Below, piece after piece: positions 1-8,942 of a stretch of 64,000 nt of DNA (positions are counted from its first letter, which is position 1; the number at the start of each line of letters is the position of its first letter). Under the pieces are notes generated by a model. The model had not been told where the DNA came from. It saw only the letters and a list, made by a program, of their open reading frames with translations, and ran no database searches. This stretch comes from Alphaproteobacteria bacterium (GTDB taxonomy: Bacteria > Myxococcota_A > UBA796 > GCA-2862545). Location: the NCBI GenBank assembly GCA_020632885.1, contig JACKEQ010000028.1, positions 1 through 64,000 of the forward strand, written 5' to 3'. Both the position numbers and the translations under genes were made by a program.

Positions 1-84
1 ACGCCGGGGGGACAACGCAGCTCGAACGACCAGTGGGCCTCCGACACCAACCTCTCGGGCACCATCCGCACGAGGCAGAGATGA
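1..84 (+). CDS. C-terminal end of an unidentified protein (partial)
   Basis: An open frame enters from the left edge and stops at TGA 82-84, giving 27 residues that end in TIRTRQR. Third codon positions are almost all G or C, as in the other genes of this high-GC window, which is the only support for coding. The fragment is too short to name a family. It lies on the same strand as lon, with about 190 bases between them. Confidence 0.35.
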   Translation, partial: TPGGQRSSNDQWASDTNLSGTIRTRQR

Positions 85-130
85 ATCGAGACATCGAGAA
101 ATTTACGACTTCCCAACTGGCCAAACCTCG

Positions 131-152
131 AACCTGACCGATCGGACAGGTT
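131..152. promoter_or_regulatory. 22-bp near-perfect palindrome upstream of lon
   Basis: The sequence starting AACCTG and ending CAGGTT around a central CCGATCGG matches its own reverse complement at 20 of 22 positions. It lies about 125 bases before the lon start, after the stop of the upstream fragment. It could be a repressor operator or the terminator hairpin of the upstream gene; there is no T-tract, so I slightly favour an operator. The rest of 85-275 shows nothing else I can name. Confidence 0.3.
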
Positions 153-275
153 GGACGCCGCCAGCCCCGTGCCTACCTCCCACTTCAGCGGGTGGGAGAC
201 CACCCTGCGCGAACCACCCCCTTCATAGCAAGACAATGGGCCGACCGCCCACCGGTCGCGCTGCGCGAGGATGCC

Positions 276-2624
276 ATGAACGACATCGACCTCACCCATC
301 TTCCCGCCTCCCTTCCCGTCATGCCTCTTCGGCGCGGGTTCTTCCTCCCGGCGAGCGTCAGTCCGTTCGTCGTCGGACGGCGCATGTCCCTGGCCGCGCT
401 GGATGCTGCTCCGGATGGCCTCCTGATCGTCGCCCTCCAGCGCGAGCCCACGAGCGAACCCACTCCAGCCGATCTCCTGCCCACCGCTGTGCTCGCCCGC
501 ATCGTCGAGCGCGGAAACCTCCAGGACGGACGGGCCCAGCGGGTCGTCCTCCAGGGTCTCGCCCGCGTCGAGCTGACGGGCTTCCAGTCGACTGCACCTC
601 ATCTCGACGCGACGTTCTCCCGCATCCAGGAGGTCTGGCCCGAGACTCCGGAGGCTTCAGGCATGCTCGCCGAGCTCCGCAGCGAGACCAGGAGCGCCGC
701 GGAGTTCCTGGGAACCGGGCGCGTCCAGACGTTCGAACGCATGCCTCCCATCCCGCTCACAGACGCCGTGGCTTCGAGCCTCCCCAACGCCGAGGAGGTC
801 GCCCGAGATCTGCTGTTCACGCGCGACCCCGTCACCCGGGCGGAGAAGGTCGTCGTCGAGCTCGTGAAGCTGCGAGAGGCCGTAGCCGCCCGGAAGTCCA
901 TCCAGGAGCGCGTTCAGAACGCCACGCGCGACCAGCAGAAGGAATTCCTGCTCCGTCAGCAGCTCGAGGCCATCCAGAAGGAGCTCGGCGGCAGCCAGGA
1001 TGCCGAGGACGACATGGTCCGCCTGCGCGAGAAGCTGGACGCTGCCGACCTCCCCGATGAGGTGCAGGAGGTCGTCGACCGCGAGCTCCGGAGGCTCGAA
1101 CGGATCGCGGGCAGCAGTCCCGAACGCCAGGTCGCGCTCGACTGGCTCGAGTGGGTCGCGGAGCTGCCCTGGAAGGTGCGCTCCGCGGTGGACCTCGACC
1201 TCCACGCCCTCGAGGGAGCGCTGGACCGCAGCCACTTCGGGCTGGACGACGTGAAGAAGCAGGTCGTCGAGCATCTTGCCGTGCGCAAGCTGGCGGGCTC
1301 CGGACGCGCCGATGTCCTTCTGCTCCTCGGCCCTCCCGGCGTCGGAAAGACCAGCATCGGCAACGCCATCGCCGAGGCCACGGGTCGGAAGCTGGTGCGG
1401 GTCGCGCTGGGCGGGCTTCGCGACGAAGCGGAGCTCCGGGGACACCGCCGCACGTACATCGGGGCCCGACCCGGTCGACTCGTGGAGGGATTCCGCCGCG
1501 CCGGCACGTCCGACCCCGTGATCCTGCTCGACGAGGTCGACAAGCTCGGCCGGGGGTACCAGGGTGACCCCGCCGCGGCCCTCCTGGAGATCCTGGACCC
1601 CGAGCAGAACCACGCCTTCGTCGACCGCTACCTCGAAGTCCCCTTCGACCTCTCCAAAGCCCTCTTCATCGCCACCGCCAACGATCTCTCGAGCATCCCC
1701 GGTCCTCTTCGTGACCGCCTCCAGATCCTCGAGATCGCAGGGTACACACCGTCTGAGAAGGCCGTCATCGCTCGCGAGCACCTGTTGCCCACCATCGCCC
1801 GCAACACCGGCCTGGAGCCCGGAGCCGTCGAGCTCACCGAGACCGCCCTCCACGAGGCCATCCGGGGTTGGACGCGCGAGGCCGGCGTCCGCGAGCTCCA
1901 GCGCGTGCTCGGCAAGCTCTACCGCGCTGCCGCCGTGCGGCGCGCTCGTGGGGATGACGAGCCGCTACACGTCGATGTCGACGACCTCCCCGGTCTCCTC
2001 GGGAAGCGCCCCATCCAGCCTCCGAGCCGCGAATCGCTCGCCAGGCCAGGCATCGCGCGAGGCCTCGCCTGGACGCCGGTGGGCGGAGACGTCCTCTACG
2101 TCGAGGCGTCCACCCTGCCAGGCCGCGGACAGCTCGTCCTCACCGGACAGCTCGGGGACGTCATGAAGGAGTCCGCCCGCGCAGCCCTGACCTACGTGCT
2201 CGCCCACGGCGCAGCCCTGGACATCCCCCTCGACGTGATGGAAGACCACGACGTCCACATCCACGTGCCCGCAGGCGCCACGCCTAAGGACGGCCCGTCC
2301 GCGGGTGTCACCATGTTCACGGCCCTCGCCAGCCTCCTCTCGGGTCGACCCGTGCGAGACGACGTGGCCATGACGGGCGAAGCCACGCTCCGCGGGCGCG
2401 TGCTCCCGGTCGGCGGGATCAAGAGCAAGGTCCTGGCCGCACATCGGATGGGTCTGAGGCGGATCGTGCTCCCCGCGAGGAACGCCCAGGACCTCGACGA
2501 GGTCCCGGAGGAGGTCCGCAAGGAGCTCGAAGTCGTGCTCGTCGAGCACATGGCCGAGGTCCTCGCTGCGGCGCTCGAACCCCGCGAGGCCAGCAGCGAC
2601 GCGAGGCCGAACGAGGCAGCTTGA
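276..2624 (+). CDS. lon: Lon-type ATP-dependent serine protease
   Basis: Cytoplasmic AAA+ protease that unfolds and degrades damaged or regulatory proteins. The 782 residues show the Lon order: N-terminal substrate domain (about 1-190), coiled linker, AAA+ module with Walker A GPPGVGKTS and Walker B ILLDEVDKL, then the protease domain with the catalytic Ser in PKDGPSAGV and Lys in GGIKSKV. Length fits Lon. I chose ATG 276 because GCGAGG lies five bases before it and the protein then begins with a usual Lon N-terminus; a GTG at 192 would add 28 unlikely residues. The downstream gene is convergent, with only six bases between stops. Assignment is secure; this may be one of several Lon paralogues. 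Confidence 0.95.
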   Translation: MNDIDLTHLPASLPVMPLRRGFFLPASVSPFVVGRRMSLAALDAAPDGLLIVALQREPTSEPTPADLLPTAVLARIVERGNLQDGRAQRVVLQGLARVELTGFQSTAPHLDATFSRIQEVWPETPEASGMLAELRSETRSAAEFLGTGRVQTFERMPPIPLTDAVASSLPNAEEVARDLLFTRDPVTRAEKVVVELVKLREAVAARKSIQERVQNATRDQQKEFLLRQQLEAIQKELGGSQDAEDDMVRLREKLDAADLPDEVQEVVDRELRRLERIAGSSPERQVALDWLEWVAELPWKVRSAVDLDLHALEGALDRSHFGLDDVKKQVVEHLAVRKLAGSGRADVLLLLGPPGVGKTSIGNAIAEATGRKLVRVALGGLRDEAELRGHRRTYIGARPGRLVEGFRRAGTSDPVILLDEVDKLGRGYQGDPAAALLEILDPEQNHAFVDRYLEVPFDLSKALFIATANDLSSIPGPLRDRLQILEIAGYTPSEKAVIAREHLLPTIARNTGLEPGAVELTETALHEAIRGWTREAGVRELQRVLGKLYRAAAVRRARGDDEPLHVDVDDLPGLLGKRPIQPPSRESLARPGIARGLAWTPVGGDVLYVEASTLPGRGQLVLTGQLGDVMKESARAALTYVLAHGAALDIPLDVMEDHDVHIHVPAGATPKDGPSAGVTMFTALASLLSGRPVRDDVAMTGEATLRGRVLPVGGIKSKVLAAHRMGLRRIVLPARNAQDLDEVPEEVRKELEVVLVEHMAEVLAAALEPREASSDARPNEAA

Positions 2625-2630
2625 GCCGCA

Positions 2631-3431
2631 TCAGGCCTGGTGGACGACGATCTGGTCGAACGGAATCTCGATGCCCTCCGCGTTGAGGGCGTCGTAGATG
2701 GCCTTGCGGACCTGGTGCTGACAGGCGAGCCAGTCGCTCGCCTTCGACCAGGAGTGGCAGGCGAAGTTCAGGCTGCTCGCGCCCAGAGCTGTGAAGGCCA
2801 CGGCCGGCTCGGCAGGATCGAGGATGACGACCGGGCAGGTCATCGCGGCCTTCTTCGCCACCGCGCAGACGCGGTCGATGTCCGACCCGTACGCCACACC
2901 GAACTCCACGGTGGTGCGCCGGGTCCCGAGCGTCGTGAAGTTGGTGATGTTCCCGCTCGTGATCGCCGAGTTGGCCACGATGATCTTGTGGTTGCTGGGG
3001 TTGATCAGCGTCGTGGCGAACAGCCCGATGTCGTGGACGGCACCGGTCTCGCCAGCCGCGCTGATGACGTCACCGACGGTGAACGGACGGAAGAACAGGA
3101 TCATCACGCCCGACGCGAAGTTCGAGAGCGACCCCTGCAGGGCGAGGCCCACCGCGAGGCCTGCGCTCGCGAAGATGGCCATCAGGCTGGCCGTCTCCAC
3201 CCCGACCTTGCCGAGAGCGGCGATCACGGTGGCGGCGATCACCGTGTAACGAGCCATGGACGCCAGGAACCCACTGAGGGCGACATCGAGGGAGCGCTTG
3301 TTGCCGACCGCCCGGATGGCGGCCTCCACACGCCCGGCGATGATCCAGCCTACGATCAGGATGACGAGCGCCATCAATGCACCCGTACCCACCTGATAGC
3401 CCTTCTCCATCGCCCAATTCATCTGTTCCAC
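2631..3431 (-). CDS. Small-conductance mechanosensitive channel, MscS family
   Basis: Inner-membrane channel that opens on membrane tension to release solutes during hypo-osmotic shock. The 266 residues are the size of classical MscS. An N-terminal transmembrane segment (about 15-35) is followed by a second hydrophobic region (60-85) and the pore-lining TM3, rich in Ala and Gly (ASAGLAVGLALQGSLSNFASG), then the beta domain with the typical FFRPFTVGDVI and a C-terminal alpha/beta domain. All core family elements are present. It is followed on the same strand by nothing close; upstream, the DUF481 gene lies 33 bases away on the same strand, so the two may be co-transcribed. Confidence 0.93.
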   Translation of the reverse strand: MEQMNWAMEKGYQVGTGALMALVILIVGWIIAGRVEAAIRAVGNKRSLDVALSGFLASMARYTVIAATVIAALGKVGVETASLMAIFASAGLAVGLALQGSLSNFASGVMILFFRPFTVGDVISAAGETGAVHDIGLFATTLINPSNHKIIVANSAITSGNITNFTTLGTRRTTVEFGVAYGSDIDRVCAVAKKAAMTCPVVILDPAEPAVAFTALGASSLNFACHSWSKASDWLACQHQVRKAIYDALNAEGIEIPFDQIVVHQA

Positions 3432-3464
3432 GGCAGTCCTCCCGTTGGTTCGTGTGTCTTCGCG

Positions 3465-4280
3465 TCAGAGGATGGAGGCGACGAAGGTCACCTGCATCGT
3501 CTGGTCGAGGTTCCGGTAGGCGGTCTCCGTCCCGAACCCGACGGGCCGGTTGTCGAAGATCAGGTTGTGCGACAGCTTCAGCGAGAGCTTGCTGCTCAGG
3601 GCGCTGACCAGCGACGCGCTGTTCAGGATGCGGAGGTCGTTCGGATCGAGGACGTTCTCGAAGACCTCGAGGGTGTCCTGGAAGCCCACCCCTTCGCTGA
3701 ACTTGTGGGAGACGCCCATCATCCCGCGGGCCGCGATGATGTCCTTGTAGTTGTCTTCGACCCCGTCGACGTAGTTCTCCTGCGCGTAGTCGATACCGAG
3801 CTCCGCCACGACCTGGGTGTCGTCGGTCTTCACGAGCATCCGCGAGTAGCCGATCTGCTCGTGGGAGCGGAGGTCGTAGCCCGCGAAACGGTCGTGGAAT
3901 GCGCCGACGAGGACGTAGAGGCTGTCCTTGTCCGACAGGAAGAAGTCGTACCGAACGTCGGCGAAGAGTCGCCGCGCACTCTCCACCATCGGAACCGCCC
4001 GCTCGGCCTCGTCCAGCGTGCCGTCCTTGTTGGCGTCGACCCGGCTGGAGCCGTTCACAGCCCCGCCCGTGAGCAGGAACCGCGACCGGTGCCACTTGTA
4101 CGAGCCGTTCACGCCAGCCGTCAGGGTGTAGAACTCGGAGTTCCCCGTGGTCAGGGCGCCACCGAGCTCGGCCGTCAGCTTGGCCTCCGGCTTCTCTGCC
4201 ACCTCCCCGTCCTTCTTGGTCCCGACGAACTCGGGATCGGCGGCATGGGCACCGAGGGAGAGCAGAAGGCTGGTGATCAT
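3465..4280 (-). CDS. DUF481 family outer-membrane beta-barrel protein
   Basis: Predicted outer-membrane protein of the YdiY/DUF481 type, 271 residues, function unknown. A short signal peptide (about 1-14, ending AHA) precedes alternating hydrophobic/polar strands; GGALTTGNSEFYTLTAG is the family's typical 'transgenic-like' GN motif, and the protein ends in a hydrophobic strand with terminal Leu. A loop near residues 83-95 reads DANKDGTLDEAE, which fits a calcium-binding EF-hand loop (Asp at 1, Asn at 3, Asp at 5, Gly at 6, Glu at 12). That insertion is unusual for the family. It is divergent from dusA, with 112 bases between starts. Confidence 0.8.
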   Translation of the reverse strand: MITSLLLSLGAHAADPEFVGTKKDGEVAEKPEAKLTAELGGALTTGNSEFYTLTAGVNGSYKWHRSRFLLTGGAVNGSSRVDANKDGTLDEAERAVPMVESARRLFADVRYDFFLSDKDSLYVLVGAFHDRFAGYDLRSHEQIGYSRMLVKTDDTQVVAELGIDYAQENYVDGVEDNYKDIIAARGMMGVSHKFSEGVGFQDTLEVFENVLDPNDLRILNSASLVSALSSKLSLKLSHNLIFDNRPVGFGTETAYRNLDQTMQVTFVASIL

Positions 4281-4392
4281 GGGTCCTCCACGGGGGAGCC
4301 GTGCTCCCCGGACGATGGGTGTGTAGTGGAACGCAGATGGCGGGGCCCTTACCCACCCCTGACTGCGCCGTCACTCTCGCAACGGAAGCGCC

Positions 4393-5496
4393 ATGATCCC
4401 GTCTCCCCCACTCTCCATCGCCCCCATGATGGACAGGACCGACCGTCACTTCCGCTTCGTCATGCGCCAGATCTCCCGGCGCACCCTGCTGTACACGGAG
4501 ATGGTGACGACAGGCGCCCTCCTGCACGGAGACGCCGACAGGCACCTCGCGTTCCACCCCGAGGAGGACCCGGTCGCCCTCCAGCTCGGGGGCGACGACC
4601 CGGTGGCTCTCGCGCAGTGCGCGGTGATGGCCGAGCAGCGCGGCTACAGCGAGGTGAACCTGAACGTCGGGTGTCCGTCCGACCGCGTCCAGAAGGGTTC
4701 TTTCGGGGCCGTCCTGATGAAGACGCCCGAGCGCGTGGCGGAGTGCGTCGCGGCGATGCGGGCGCGGGTGCGTATTCCGGTGACGGTGAAGCACCGGATC
4801 GGCGTGGACGACCTGGATCGGTACGAGGACATGGCCCACTTCGTGGAGACCGTGGCGGCAGCGGGCGCCGCCCGCTTCACGGTCCATGCGCGTATCGCGT
4901 GGCTCCAGGGTCTCTCACCGAAGCAGAACCGGAATGTCCCGCCGCTCCGGTACGACGACGTCTACCGCCTGAAGGCGGACCGGCCGGAGCTGCAGGTGGA
5001 GATCAATGGTGGCATCAAGACCCTCGACGAGGTCCTGCGGCACCTCGAGCGCGTCGACGCGGTGATGATCGGTCGTGCGGCTGTCGACGACCCGTGGATG
5101 TTCGCCGCCGCTGACCGGAGGTTGTTCGGGGGGTCTGACCCCACCATGCACAAGGGGTCTGACCCCGCCCGACACGAGCGCCATGCGGGGTCTGACCCCA
5201 CCAGGCACAAGGGGTCTGACCCCACCAGGCACACGGGGTCTGACCCCACCAGGCACAAGGGGTCTGACCCCACCCGTGAGTCCATCCTGCCCTCCATCGC
5301 CCAGTACGCCGCCCACCACGTCGAGTCCGGCGGCAAGCTCCACCACGTGTACCGCCACCTCTTCCAGCTCTACCGAGGCGAGCCCGGCGCACGCACCTGG
5401 CGGCGAACCCTCACCGAGGGATGCCAGGACCCTACAGCCCGCCCTGATCTGCTCCTGGAAGCGGCGCGGGCCCAAGGGCGTCCATCGCCTTCCTGA
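4393..5496 (+). CDS. dusA: tRNA-dihydrouridine synthase A, with in-frame repeat insertion
   Basis: Flavoenzyme that reduces uridine to dihydrouridine in the tRNA D-loop. It starts PPLSIAPMMDRTDRHFR, the DusA signature at the FMN-binding start of the TIM barrel; the catalytic Cys is in NLNVGCPSD, and KHRIGVD, TVHAR and NGGIKT follow as in DusA. About 50 residues are inserted between the barrel (which ends near DDPWMF) and the C-terminal helical domain. This insert is six in-frame copies of the window's GGGGTCTGACCCC repeat, translated as G-S-D-P units (residues about 246-293). The reading frame stays open and the C-terminal domain resumes after it. The last 65 bases overlap the convergent kinase gene. 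Confidence 0.93.
   Translation: MIPSPPLSIAPMMDRTDRHFRFVMRQISRRTLLYTEMVTTGALLHGDADRHLAFHPEEDPVALQLGGDDPVALAQCAVMAEQRGYSEVNLNVGCPSDRVQKGSFGAVLMKTPERVAECVAAMRARVRIPVTVKHRIGVDDLDRYEDMAHFVETVAAAGAARFTVHARIAWLQGLSPKQNRNVPPLRYDDVYRLKADRPELQVEINGGIKTLDEVLRHLERVDAVMIGRAAVDDPWMFAAADRRLFGGSDPTMHKGSDPARHERHAGSDPTRHKGSDPTRHTGSDPTRHKGSDPTRESILPSIAQYAAHHVESGGKLHHVYRHLFQLYRGEPGARTWRRTLTEGCQDPTARPDLLLEAARAQGRPSPS
5130..5271. repeat. Six GGGGTCTGACCCC copies inside the dusA reading frame
   Basis: Six copies of the 13-bp near-palindrome GGGGTCTGACCCC occur at irregular spacing of about 24-34 bases, separated by short A/C-rich linkers such as ACCAGGCACAA. All six are in the frame that reads Gly-Ser-Asp-Pro, which avoids the TGA present in one of the other frames. 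The linkers give Thr-Arg-His-Lys or similar. This is the same element that fills the intergenic arrays elsewhere in the window. Confidence 0.95.
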
Positions 5497-7201
5497 AGCG
5501 CTGCGCACCCAACACCCGCTCCCGGTCGACGAGGATGAGGCGCGCTTCGTCCTGGGTGCCCATCCGCGACGCGACCGCCACCAGCGCCTCCGCCGCAGCG
5601 TTCTGGATCGACCCGTTCTTGTACCCCAGGTAGGGCTCCGGTATCTGGACCGAACGGCCGTGGAGGCCATAGGCCTCGAGCAGATCGGCACGCGCCTTGG
5701 GCACCGTGACAGCCCGTAGCACCGCCGCCGCCCGCTCCTCCGGGATCGGCCCCGCACGCCACTGCTTCAGGAGCTGGGGGTACATGGCCGTTCGCTGAAT
5801 CAGGTTGTTCGCCTGCAGGAAGGCGTCCGCGAGACCCACGTGGTACGGCACCGTCGGATCCACCTCGGGCTCCGCGACAGCATCGGGCACGCCCGCTTCC
5901 GGTTCGGCGACGACCTCCGGGACGTCGGGCACCGGAGGTGCTTCGTCCACGTCCGCCACCTCCTCCGCCGCGGCTTCGCTCGCCGCCTGCTGGGCCACCA
6001 GAACGTCCCAGGGTAGCCCGTCGTCAGCGCCTGGCTCCGGCACGACCGCCACCGGGGCCTCCGTCGGCTCGACCTCCTCCGCGACAGGGGCCTCCCCAGG
6101 GACCGGGACGAGCACAGGCTTCGTCTCGACGCGTACGATGGTCTCGGCCGGCCGGGTGTAGAGGAAGGCCACCGCACCCACCAGCACCAGGATGACCACC
6201 GCAGCCACGACGAGCGCCGCGAAGCTCCCGCCCAGCATCACCATCGGCGCCATGCTCGCCATCGACGGAGCGGACGTAGGCTCGGCTGTGGTCGGGGGAG
6301 CCGCGCGGAACTCCTCGAGGGACGGCAGCGTGCCCAGGGTCGCCGCGGGAGGCGGCGCGCTCAACGTCTCGCCGCCCGTCCAAAGCGCGTACAGCTCGGT
6401 GGCCGTCTGCACCCGAAGCTCGCGATCGCCCACCAGGCCGGCCCGGATGGCCTCCACCATGCGCGCCGGGGCGTCCGGACGGAGCTCGTGCGGATCGCGG
6501 TACGTGCCGCGATCGATCCGCTGGAAGATCTCGAGCACGTTCTCGCCATCGAAGGCGCGCTCGCCCGCCAGCAGCTCGTAGAGGAGCGCAGCACAGGCGA
6601 AGACATCCGCCCGGGCGTCGACGTTCTTGGCGTCCTTGATCTGCTCCGGGCTCATGTACTGCGGGGTGCCCATCGAAGAGCCCGTGCGGGTCGCGGGCCG
6701 CCCGTCGTCCTCCTGCCCGTCCAGGAGCTTTGCCAGCCCGAAGTCCGTGACCTTCGGCGTGACGGACTGGTTCACGATCTCCAGCATCACGTTCGCCGGC
6801 TTCAGGTCGCGATGGATCAGCCCGAGCGCGTGGGCGTGCGCCACCCCGGCGAGCACCCCCCGTCCGATCGCGTCGGCCTGCTCGATCGTGAGCTTCTGCA
6901 TGCGGAGCAGCTCGTCCAGCGGCATGCCGTCGACGAGCTCCATGACGAGGGCAGGGGACCGATCCACCGCCACCACGTCCGTGACCGCCACGATGTTCGG
7001 GTGGCGGAGCTTCGCCTGGAAACGGCCCTCCTGGAGCATCCGATCCCGGACGTTGCGGGCCGTGAGCGACAGCACCTTCAGCGCGTGGTGGGTCCCGAGC
7101 TGGTTGTGGACGACCTGGTACACCACGGCCATGCCGCCCTCGCCGAGGCGACCCTGGATGGTGTAGCGCTCACCGACGACCGCCCCGACGTCCAAGTCCA
7201 T
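5432..7201 (-). CDS. Membrane-anchored Ser/Thr protein kinase (PknB-like)
   Basis: Eukaryotic-like protein kinase of 589 residues. The catalytic domain (about 10-270) has the glycine loop GEGGMAVVY, the invariant Lys in HALKVLS, the HRDLKPANV catalytic loop, DFGLAK and the APE-like MSPEQ, so it should be active. A proline/acid-rich linker leads to one transmembrane helix near 325-350 and an extracytoplasmic region rich in Glu, Ala and Pro, followed by a helical C-terminus. I see no PASTA repeats. It probably senses a periplasmic cue and phosphorylates cytoplasmic targets. It is divergent from the M61 peptidase gene (40 bases between starts) and overlaps dusA at its 3' end. Confidence 0.92.
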   Translation of the reverse strand: MDLDVGAVVGERYTIQGRLGEGGMAVVYQVVHNQLGTHHALKVLSLTARNVRDRMLQEGRFQAKLRHPNIVAVTDVVAVDRSPALVMELVDGMPLDELLRMQKLTIEQADAIGRGVLAGVAHAHALGLIHRDLKPANVMLEIVNQSVTPKVTDFGLAKLLDGQEDDGRPATRTGSSMGTPQYMSPEQIKDAKNVDARADVFACAALLYELLAGERAFDGENVLEIFQRIDRGTYRDPHELRPDAPARMVEAIRAGLVGDRELRVQTATELYALWTGGETLSAPPPAATLGTLPSLEEFRAAPPTTAEPTSAPSMASMAPMVMLGGSFAALVVAAVVILVLVGAVAFLYTRPAETIVRVETKPVLVPVPGEAPVAEEVEPTEAPVAVVPEPGADDGLPWDVLVAQQAASEAAAEEVADVDEAPPVPDVPEVVAEPEAGVPDAVAEPEVDPTVPYHVGLADAFLQANNLIQRTAMYPQLLKQWRAGPIPEERAAAVLRAVTVPKARADLLEAYGLHGRSVQIPEPYLGYKNGSIQNAAAEALVAVASRMGTQDEARLILVDRERVLGAQRFRKAMDALGPAPLPGADQGGL

Positions 7202-7241
7202 TCCGCCTCTCTATCCCCACCGTCGGGATACAACACCGGCC

Positions 7242-8942
7242 ATGTGGTTGCTGTGTCCTCCCCTCTTCGCCGGGGAGCCGTCCTACACGCTCTCCTTCGA
7301 TGCCCGCGAGCAACACCTGGTCCACGTGCGCGCCACGATCCCGGCCGCAGGACCCGAGACCACGCTGTTCATGCCGACCTGGACGCCCGGCAGCTACCTG
7401 GTCCGCGAATACGCCCGGAACGTCGAGCGTCTCGGGGCCTCGGGGGCGGATGGGGCCGCGCTCCCCGTGCGAAAGGTCACCAAGAACCGCTGGGTGGTCG
7501 AGAGCTCCGCTTCCTTCACCCTCGACTACGACGTCTACGCCCACGAGCTCAGCGTCCGGACCAACTGGGTCGACGACGAGCTCGCCGTCCTGAACGGAGC
7601 GGCGACCTTCGTCCTGCCCGTCGGGTACGCCGGGCCCATCGAGGTCACCCTCGACCTCCCGGACGCATGGTCCGGCGCCGTCTCCCCCCTTCGCGGGGAG
7701 GACGTCCTGACCGCGGCGGACGTGGACACGCTCATCGACAGCCCCATCGTGGTCGGGAACCCCAACGTCGAGAAGTACACCGTCGACGGGGTACCGCACT
7801 TCCTCGTCGACATCCCCACGCGCCCCGGCTGGGACAGCGCGAAGGCGGCGCGCGGCGCGCGCAAGGTCGCCGAGGCTCTCCAGCGTTTCTGGGGCGACCT
7901 GCCCTACGAGCGGTACGTCGTCCTGAACTGGCTCACCGACGGAGGTGGGGGGCTCGAGCACGCCGAGAGCACGCTGGTCATGGGCAACCCCGGCGCCACC
8001 TCCGACGAGGAGGCGTACGCCCGGTGGCTCGCCCTGCTGGCCCACGAGCAGTTCCACGCCTGGAACGGCAAGCGCCTCCGGCCCGTCGGCCTCGGCCCGT
8101 TCGACTACGAGAACGAGGTCTACACCCGCGACCTCTGGTTCGTCGAAGGCTTCACCAGCTACTACGACGATCTCCTGCTCGTGCGCGCCGGCGTCCTCGA
8201 CGAGCGTGCCTACCTCGAGCGCCTCGGGTCCTCCCTCGCAGCGCTGGCCTCCACCCCCGGCCGCGAGGTGCAGTCCCTCTCGGAAGCCAGCCACGACGCC
8301 TGGATCAAGCACTACCGGCCCGACGAGAACACCAAGAACACCTCGGTCAGCTACTACGCCAAGGGCGCGCTGGTCGCCTGGCTGCTCGACGCGCACATCC
8401 GGGCCTCCACCGCCGACGCCCGCTCCCTGGACGACGTGATGCGCGCCCTCTGGAAGACCCACGGCACGCCCTACACGTCGTCCTCCCTGCGGAGCGGGCT
8501 CTCCGAGGCCGCCGGACTGCCGCTCGAAGACCTCCTCCATCGTTGGGTCGACACCACCGAGGAGCTCGACCTCGCGCCCGCGCTGGCGCACTTCGGCCTC
8601 GAGCAGGAGGTCCGCACCGGTGCACCCCGAGCGTGGCTCGGCCTCGAGGTGACGGACGGGAAGGTCGCCATGGTCCGCCGCGACGGGCCCGCCTACGCGG
8701 CCGGGGTCAGCGTGGGCGACGAGCTCGTGGCTCTCGACGGCCAGCGGATCCGCGACCTCCCGGCAGCCCTCGAGGGCAAGGAGCCCGGGAAGCGCGCCGC
8801 GCTCACGGTCACCCGTCGCGGCAGGCTGGTCGAGCTGGACGTCGTGCTCGGCGGCGAGCCCGGTCCCACCGGTCTCTCCGTTCGAGCGGACAGCACGCGC
8901 CAACAGGACCGTCACCGGAACCGGTGGCTCACCGGCCGATGA
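7242..8942 (+). CDS. M61-family metallopeptidase with PDZ domain
   Basis: Zinc aminopeptidase of the glycyl aminopeptidase (M61) type, 566 residues. A likely signal peptide (about 1-10) is followed by the N-terminal beta domain with PTWTPGSYLVREYARNV, the catalytic motif LLAHEQFHAWNGKRLRP (zinc His, His and catalytic Glu) and, downstream, FVEGFTSYYDD carrying the third ligand Glu. A PDZ domain occupies about 460-545 (AWLGLEV... GVSVGDELVALDG). Probably periplasmic. Its TGA shares bases with the ATG of the next gene (ATGA), so the two are translationally coupled and probably act together. Confidence 0.92.
   Translation: MWLLCPPLFAGEPSYTLSFDAREQHLVHVRATIPAAGPETTLFMPTWTPGSYLVREYARNVERLGASGADGAALPVRKVTKNRWVVESSASFTLDYDVYAHELSVRTNWVDDELAVLNGAATFVLPVGYAGPIEVTLDLPDAWSGAVSPLRGEDVLTAADVDTLIDSPIVVGNPNVEKYTVDGVPHFLVDIPTRPGWDSAKAARGARKVAEALQRFWGDLPYERYVVLNWLTDGGGGLEHAESTLVMGNPGATSDEEAYARWLALLAHEQFHAWNGKRLRPVGLGPFDYENEVYTRDLWFVEGFTSYYDDLLLVRAGVLDERAYLERLGSSLAALASTPGREVQSLSEASHDAWIKHYRPDENTKNTSVSYYAKGALVAWLLDAHIRASTADARSLDDVMRALWKTHGTPYTSSSLRSGLSEAAGLPLEDLLHRWVDTTEELDLAPALAHFGLEQEVRTGAPRAWLGLEVTDGKVAMVRRDGPAYAAGVSVGDELVALDGQRIRDLPAALEGKEPGKRAALTVTRRGRLVELDVVLGGEPGPTGLSVRADSTRQQDRHRNRWLTGR

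Noticed and set aside
192..275. GTG start for lon at 192
   Set aside because: No ribosome site and 28 extra non-Lon residues; ATG 276 has GCGAGG at proper spacing.
6488..8938. Very long N-terminal extension of the 8939-11617 gene
   Set aside because: The open frame runs antisense to the kinase gene and out of frame through the M61 gene; ATG 8939 overlaps the M61 stop and starts with a signal peptide.
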